64,000 nucleotides of DNA from Arthrobacter sp. Hiyo8 (GTDB lineage Bacteria > Actinomycetota > Actinomycetes > Actinomycetales > Micrococcaceae), in NCBI GenBank assembly GCA_001549895.1, contig AP014719.1:2232001-2296000 (forward strand). The letters run 5' to 3'. Below are positions 59,278-64,000 of this stretch, in pieces. The notes below the pieces were generated by a model. It saw nothing but the letters and a program-made list of their open reading frames with translations, searched no databases and was not told where the DNA came from. Position 1 is the first letter of the stretch. Every line of letters begins with the position of its first letter. The position numbers and the translations under genes were made by a program.

Positions 59278-62169
59278 GTGGCACGCGCCGATTTCGCGAC
59301 AGTGCAGTCAGCCCCATTTCCCCTCGCTCCAGCCGGCCTTGCCAGCGGCCAAGCGCTTGGCCCCGGTTTGGCGGCGAGGCCAAACGCCGACGACGATTCC
59401 GGGTCCGGCGGCGAGGTCCCCAGCAGCGCGTGGCGGGTGCGCGCCGACGCTTGGGAGTTCCTTGGCTACGCCGTCAAACAGCTGGCCGCCGCCCGGCCTC
59501 TCACGGGCGCCGGCCGGCCGCCGCGGGAACTGCCAAGGGACGTCCGAAGGTTGTTGCCGCTGCTGGAATCCCTCGAAATGTATTGGGCGTCTCCGGGGCA
59601 GCAACATGTCACGGAAATGCGGCGAATCCTGGAGGCTGGAGAATACCTTGAGGCGCTAAGCCTCATCGAACCGGTCGCGCGACGAGTTGCCGGCCACAAC
59701 CACCACGCCCAGGAACCCTCGCCGGACCCCGAACGCGAATCGGAACGGGTGGAAGAACCCGCCGAGCCGCGCAAGCGGTTCGAGGTCCTCGTGATCGATG
59801 ACGTCTCCAGCGCCGACCGTGAAGCCCTTCAAACAGAACTGCATAGCCAGCGCCGTCCCGCCGACTCCTTCAACTACGAGCTCGTGTTCGTGCCGAGCTT
59901 CGAGGACGCCATCGTAGCTGTCCTGCTCAACCCCGACATCCAGGCGTGCGTACTGCGGCCGGGCTTCGTCCCCAACAGCAGGCAGCGCCTGGGCCGGGAT
60001 GTGCGCGGCTTCCTGGACAGGTTCCTGGGGAAGTCGCTCCCCGAGCGACCCTTGGACCGCATCTTGAGCTTGGCGGAGAAGCTGGGCCAACTCCGGCCCG
60101 AGCTTGATCTCTACCTGGTGGCGGGCGTGGGAATCGAAGAACTCGCCGGTTCCTTGACCCGCCAATTCCGCCGGATCTTCCGCCGCCAGGATGGGCTGGA
60201 GCTCCATTTGTCCTTGCTCGCCGGCATCGCGGAACGGTATGAGGCGCCGTTCTTCCACGCGGTCCAGCAATACAGCCGCAAACCTGCCGGCGTTTTCCAT
60301 GCCTTGCCCGTGTCCCGGGGCGGATCGGTCATCCATTCCAAGTGGATCAACGATCTGGGTGAGTTCTATGGCCTGAACCTGCTCCTCGCGGAAACCTCGG
60401 CCACGTCCGGCGGGCTCGATTCGCTCCTGGATCCGCACGGCTCCCTCAAGCAGGCCCAGAAGCTGGCGGCCCGGGCATTCGGTGCCCAGAAATCGCTCTT
60501 TGTCACCAATGGAACGTCGACAGCCAACAAGATCGTGCACCAATCGATCCTGGCTCCCGGCGACGTGGTTCTGGTGGACCGAAACTGCCACAAGTCGCAC
60601 CACTACGCCCTCATGCTGGCCGGCGCGCAGGTCTCGTATTTGGACGCCTACCCTCTGAACGATTTCTCCTTCTACGGCGCCGTTCCTTTGGAAAGCATCA
60701 AGCGGATGCTCCTGGATTACCGCCGGGCAGGCCGGCTCCACGAGGTCAAGATGCTCGCCCTCACCAACTGCACGTTCGACGGCATCGTGTACGACGTCGA
60801 ACGAGTGATGGAGGAATGCCTCGCCATCAAGCCGGACCTGGTGTTCCTGTGGGACGAGGCCTGGTTCGCCTTCGCGGGCTTCCACCACATCTACCGCCGC
60901 CGTACGGCCATGGCTTCGGCCCGGTCCCTCGAGGCAAAGTTCGCGGATCCAGCGTACGCCCGGCGGCACGCCGAACAGCTTCGCGCGCTGGGCGCGCTGG
61001 GCGGGGCTGCGGGCGGCGGTGGCCAAGCGGCCAGCGAGCCCGACGACGGCGGGCCCGGTTCCGGCGTCGGGCACGTCAGCGATGAGCTGCTCCTGAAGAC
61101 ACGACTGCTGCCCGATCCGGCGAAGGCCCGCGTGAGGGTCTACTCAACGCAGTCGACGCACAAGACCCTGACGTCGCTCCGGCAGGGGTCCATGATCCAT
61201 ATCCATGACCAGGACTTCGGCCAGTTGAACGAGGAGAGCTTCCGGGAGGCGTACATGACGCACACCTCCACGTCCCCCAACTACCAGATCCTGGCTTCCT
61301 TGGACATGGGACGGCGGCAGGTCGAGTTCGAAGGATACGAACTGGTGCAACGGCAGGCAGATCTCGCGGTCAGCATCGCCCAGGCCGTGGCGAGGCATCC
61401 CTTGTTGAAGAAGTACTTCCGCGTCCTCGGCACCAAGGACCTCATACCGCCTCAGTACCGCGAAACGAGCCGGCAAATGCCGCTTCGCGACGGGCTCGCG
61501 GCCATGTCGGAAGCCTGGGAGCGCGACGAATTCGTTGTTGATCCGAGCCGGTTGACCCTGCATATCGGCCTCACCGGCGTGGACGGCGATACCTTCAAGC
61601 ACGACTTCCTGATGGACAAGTACGGGATCCAGGTCAACAAGACGTCGAGGAACAGCGTTCTCTTCATGACCAACATCGGCACCTCGCGGAGTGCCGTCGC
61701 CTACCTCGTTGAGGTCCTGGTCAAGCTGGCCGAAACCTTTGAAGATGAGCAATCCGGCCTGAGCGGTCTGGGTCAGCGAGCGCGCCTTGCCCGTGTCGCT
61801 GCGCTGACCAGCACACCGCCACCCTTGCCGGACTTCAGCCGCTTCGCCGAACGATTCCGGGTAGATGCGCAGACGCCGGACGGCAACATGCGGGACGCCT
61901 ACTTCGAGAGCTACAAAGCCGGATCCTGCGAATACTTCAGTGCGGCCGAACTTATGCGAAGGGTCGCCGCGGGAGAGGAAATGGTGTCTGCCTCCTTCGT
62001 CACCCCCTATCCGCCCGGATTCCCTGTCTTGGTTCCCGGGCAAGTGATCACGGAGGAGATCCTGGCTTTCATGTCGGCACTGGACACGCGGGAGATCCAC
62101 GGATTCAACCCCGAATTGGGGTTCAGGGTGTTGACGGGTGAGCTAGCGTCACGCCAAAAGCCTGCATAA
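59278..62169 (+). CDS. Orn/Lys/Arg decarboxylase family protein
   Basis: 963 residues, intact. Residues 1-150 are an Ala/Pro/Glu-rich unmatched region. About 165-300 resembles the response-regulator-like wing domain (FEVLVIDDVSSADREAL). The PLP fold follows: FGAQKSLFVTNGTSTANKIV, VDRNCHKSHHYALMLAGAQV and the PLP Lys629 in STQSTHKTLTSLRQ. A Gly-rich insert lies near residue 585. The GTG at 59278 is preceded by AAAGGAG. It should decarboxylate a basic amino acid to a polyamine precursor; which one is open. Confidence 0.92.
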   Translation: MARADFATVQSAPFPLAPAGLASGQALGPGLAARPNADDDSGSGGEVPSSAWRVRADAWEFLGYAVKQLAAARPLTGAGRPPRELPRDVRRLLPLLESLEMYWASPGQQHVTEMRRILEAGEYLEALSLIEPVARRVAGHNHHAQEPSPDPERESERVEEPAEPRKRFEVLVIDDVSSADREALQTELHSQRRPADSFNYELVFVPSFEDAIVAVLLNPDIQACVLRPGFVPNSRQRLGRDVRGFLDRFLGKSLPERPLDRILSLAEKLGQLRPELDLYLVAGVGIEELAGSLTRQFRRIFRRQDGLELHLSLLAGIAERYEAPFFHAVQQYSRKPAGVFHALPVSRGGSVIHSKWINDLGEFYGLNLLLAETSATSGGLDSLLDPHGSLKQAQKLAARAFGAQKSLFVTNGTSTANKIVHQSILAPGDVVLVDRNCHKSHHYALMLAGAQVSYLDAYPLNDFSFYGAVPLESIKRMLLDYRRAGRLHEVKMLALTNCTFDGIVYDVERVMEECLAIKPDLVFLWDEAWFAFAGFHHIYRRRTAMASARSLEAKFADPAYARRHAEQLRALGALGGAAGGGGQAASEPDDGGPGSGVGHVSDELLLKTRLLPDPAKARVRVYSTQSTHKTLTSLRQGSMIHIHDQDFGQLNEESFREAYMTHTSTSPNYQILASLDMGRRQVEFEGYELVQRQADLAVSIAQAVARHPLLKKYFRVLGTKDLIPPQYRETSRQMPLRDGLAAMSEAWERDEFVVDPSRLTLHIGLTGVDGDTFKHDFLMDKYGIQVNKTSRNSVLFMTNIGTSRSAVAYLVEVLVKLAETFEDEQSGLSGLGQRARLARVAALTSTPPPLPDFSRFAERFRVDAQTPDGNMRDAYFESYKAGSCEYFSAAELMRRVAAGEEMVSASFVTPYPPGFPVLVPGQVITEEILAFMSALDTREIHGFNPELGFRVLTGELASRQKPA

Positions 62170-62301
62170 GTGAGCGAGCGACTGGCCCGGAGGGCACATA
62201 TGTGAGCGAGCGTTTGCCTCGTAGGACGCTCGCTCACGTCTCACGCCATTTTCGCCAACGCTCGCTCACATCTCACGCCATTTTCGCCAACGCTCGCTCA
62301 T
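62170..62301. repeat. cluster of CGCTCGCTCAC repeats, locus 3
   Basis: Reverse copies at 62170-62180 and 62202-62212, then forward copies at 62227, 62259 and 62291 (the last ends CAT). Steps within each orientation are 32 bp. The opposed arms can form a large stem between the decarboxylase stop (62169) and the convergent DUF1304 stop (62306). Confidence 0.88.
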
Positions 62302-62305
62302 ATCT

Positions 62306-62698
62306 TTAGCCGAGCGCCACGGCAAGGATGCCGAGCACGACGGCGAGCAGCGGCGTCGTGCCCTGAAGAACCGCGGGGCGGAGGTACTTCTTGCCGCTCA
62401 AGGCGAGCACGATTGCCGCCAGCAGCATGGAGCCGCACGAGCTGAAGACGAGGGTCCAGCCGACCTGCGGATGACCAAGAGCGACGAAGACGATCCCGGC
62501 GATCGCCCCGATGGCAAGGAAGAGGTTGTAGAAACCCTGGTTGTAGGCGAGGCCCTTGGTGGTTTCCGCGTCGGACTGGGAAGCGACGCTAAAGCGCTTC
62601 CACGTGGCCGGACGGGTCCAGGTGATGGACTCCATGCTGAAGATGTAGACGTGCAGCAAGCCGGCAAGGAGGGCAAAAATCAGGGAGGCTACGATCAT
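62306..62698 (-). CDS. DUF1304 family membrane protein
   Basis: 130 residues with four membrane segments (IVASLIFALLAGLLHVYIFS, LFLAIGAIAGIVFVALG and two more). SMESITWTRPATWKRFSV and GLAYNQGFYNLFLA are typical of DUF1304. The function is unknown. It converges on the decarboxylase across repeat locus 3. Confidence 0.9.
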   Translation of the reverse strand: MIVASLIFALLAGLLHVYIFSMESITWTRPATWKRFSVASQSDAETTKGLAYNQGFYNLFLAIGAIAGIVFVALGHPQVGWTLVFSSCGSMLLAAIVLALSGKKYLRPAVLQGTTPLLAVVLGILAVALG

Positions 62699-62763
62699 GG
62701 GCTGATCCTAGCCTCCCTGCGTTGCGCGGAGGCGCGGCGGCGTGGCCACCCCGCGAGCCGCGC

Positions 62764-63639
62764 CTAGCGACTCAGCATGTCCAGTGTTGCTCCGGCGAAC
62801 GCCCCTGCCGAGGAACCCCAGCGCCCCAGCAGGCCCTGGAGGTTCTCGCCGTCGGCCCGGTGCGGGGTTGTCTCGGCTTCGAGCGTGGCGAGGATGCCGG
62901 TGCGGAGCTCCGTGTTGAAGTTCACCTTGCCCACGCGCATTGACGTGGCCTTGACCAGGTCTGCCGCGGGAATGCCTGACGCGCCGTGGAGCACGAGCGG
63001 AAGCTCAGTGCGCGATGCAATGTCCTCCAGCACATCCCAGTGCAGCCTGGGCTCGCCGGTGTAACGGCCATGCGCATTCCCCACGGCAACGGCCAGGAGC
63101 TGGGCACCAGTGCGGTATACGAATTCCAGTACCTGGCCCGGGTCGGTCAGGCCCGCCGGATGGACACTGGCCGGATGAGCGTGAACGTCAGCACCGAAGG
63201 CCTTGTCCTCGTCGCCCGCCAGCCCGCCAAGTTCCGCTTCGATGACGATGTCCGAAGCACCGGCGTCTAGCACGACCTCATGTACGGAGCGGACCAAAGC
63301 GATGTTTTCCTCGAATGGGAGGGAGGAACCGTCGGCCAGGACGGCGTCGGCACCGGCTGCCACCGAATCACGGATGACCTCGAGGTCCGAGGCGTGGTCC
63401 AGCTGCACCGAGACCGGCACGCGGGCGTCGTCGGCCAAGGCGCGCAATGCCCCAATGAGCCGCAAGCCGGACGGGGTGGCCGCGGTCTTCGGAGCAACCA
63501 GCAGAATGATTCCGCGGCCGGACTCCTCTGCTGCGGCCACCACCGCGAGGGCGGTGGTGAAGTCGTAGCAGGTGAAGGCCGGAACCGCGGCTCCTCGCTC
63601 CAGCGCGGAGCCTACAAGGTCGTCAAGGCGTACACGCAT
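62764..63639 (-). CDS. class II aldolase (tagatose/fructose-bisphosphate aldolase-like)
   Basis: 291 residues, intact. AVPAFTCYDFTTALAVVAAA, VPVSVQLDHASDLEVIRDSV and AVAVGNAHGRYTGEPRLHWD supply the conserved His zinc ligands and loops. PLVLHGASGIP and GKVNFNTELRTGILA complete the TIM barrel. It splits a ketose 1,6-bisphosphate or a related keto-sugar phosphate. The ATG shares one base with the stop of the permease gene (TGATG), so it is part of a sugar-acid or alditol utilisation operon. Confidence 0.9.
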   Translation of the reverse strand: MRVRLDDLVGSALERGAAVPAFTCYDFTTALAVVAAAEESGRGIILLVAPKTAATPSGLRLIGALRALADDARVPVSVQLDHASDLEVIRDSVAAGADAVLADGSSLPFEENIALVRSVHEVVLDAGASDIVIEAELGGLAGDEDKAFGADVHAHPASVHPAGLTDPGQVLEFVYRTGAQLLAVAVGNAHGRYTGEPRLHWDVLEDIASRTELPLVLHGASGIPAADLVKATSMRVGKVNFNTELRTGILATLEAETTPHRADGENLQGLLGRWGSSAGAFAGATLDMLSR

Positions 63640-64000
63640 CAGTGGGCCAGGCCTCCCACCAGGATCCAGGCGACATAGCTGAGCAGGAAGCCCGCGACGC
63701 CCAGGATGGTGGTGAGCACGGTCCAGGTCTTGAGGCCGTCGGACACCGTGAGGCCGTAGTAGCGCACCACCACCCAGAAACCGGCGTCGGTCACGTGGGA
63801 CAGGCCCAGTCCGCCGAAGCCGATCGCGATCACGATGACGGCGATCTGCGCGGGGGTGTAGCCGCCTTGGGCGACGGCAGCCGAGAGGAGGCCGGTGGTG
63901 GTGACGATGGCGACCGTGGCCGATCCCTGTGCGGCACGCAGTGCCAGGGAAATGATGAAGCCGAGGAGGATGATCGGCACGCCCAGGGAGTCCAGCGTCT
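63639..64000 (-). CDS. GntP family permease, partial (runs off the window)
   Basis: The C-terminal 120 residues only; the gene continues past 64000. VAIVTTTGLLSAAVAQGG, VIVIAIGFGGLGLSHVTDAG and FWVVVRYYGLTVSDGLKTWT are the GntP/gluconate permease C-terminal pattern with three to four segments. It imports gluconate or a similar acid and is coupled to the aldolase behind it. Confidence 0.88.
   Translation of the reverse strand, partial: TLDSLGVPIILLGFIISLALRAAQGSATVAIVTTTGLLSAAVAQGGYTPAQIAVIVIAIGFGGLGLSHVTDAGFWVVVRYYGLTVSDGLKTWTVLTTILGVAGFLLSYVAWILVGGLAH

Noticed and set aside
55121..62301. Repeat arrays considered as CRISPR
   Set aside because: The conserved core is only about 11-18 bp, the spacing sequence is also partly conserved, arrays have three to five units and no cas gene is present.
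1..64000. tRNA, rRNA, riboswitch or transposase
   Set aside because: I saw no cloverleaf, rRNA motif, known aptamer core or transposase frame, although weak or divergent ones could be missed by eye.

Overview
The window looks like chromosome from a high-GC actinobacterium of the Arthrobacter group (Micrococcaceae). This is inferred from GC-rich codon use, GTG starts, a GAF-ANTAR protein, a Ku/LigD end-joining pair and an actinobacterial-type fru/pts operon. No rRNA, tRNA, IS element or phage gene was recognised.

Layout. 1-1060: minus-strand remnant of a toxin locus (ADP-ribosyltransferase-like domain, putative immunity gene, tail of a cut-off upstream gene). 1073-3427: secreted protein with three 369-bp repeats and a LamG-like end. 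3496-7710: disaccharide phosphorolysis operon (lacI, pgmB, GH65 phosphorylase) with a perfect LacI-type operator. 7847-8464: esterase. 8539-21668: about 13 kb read in one direction, with HyuA/HyuB hydantoinase/oxoprolinase proteins, a sugar-type ABC importer, a degenerate HyuA-like protein, a DUF917 protein, a PucR regulator, a GAF protein and an amidohydrolase; probably catabolism of a cyclic amide.

21986-23847: SRPBCC protein, GAF-ANTAR regulator and a CxxC protein. 24257-30159: complete fructose PTS operon (deoR, fruK, fruABC, ptsI, ptsH), with an operator-like inverted repeat in front and a long hairpin behind. 30269-37526: stress and DNA-maintenance neighbourhood (topoisomerase IB, Dps, CsbD, a second CxxC protein, a Rho-N protein, Ku, LigD). 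37846-43784: methyltransferase, MFS symporter, secreted helical protein divergent from a two-component system, VOC protein. 43757-48689: envelope/polysaccharide-type membrane proteins (GtrA, DUF2142, a polytopic protein, acyltransferase 3). 48805-53677: small regulators, GNATs, SRPBCC, FUSC and SDR. 53674-59072: a second acyltransferase, then an MFS-M20 peptidase operon divergent from a double-domain Lrp regulator. 59278-62169: large intact Orn/Lys/Arg decarboxylase. 62306 to the end: DUF1304 protein, class II aldolase and a partial GntP permease.

A property of the whole window: more than 30 genes are split by frameshifts, and nearly all are repaired by adding one base, usually to a G or C run. 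Intact genes are interspersed. I therefore annotate the split genes as single CDSs running over the breaks and suspect a deletion-type sequencing or assembly artefact. Non-coding structure includes phased CGCTCGCTCAC repeats at three operon borders, a palindromic element present twice, and a perfect 22-bp inverted repeat between convergent genes.
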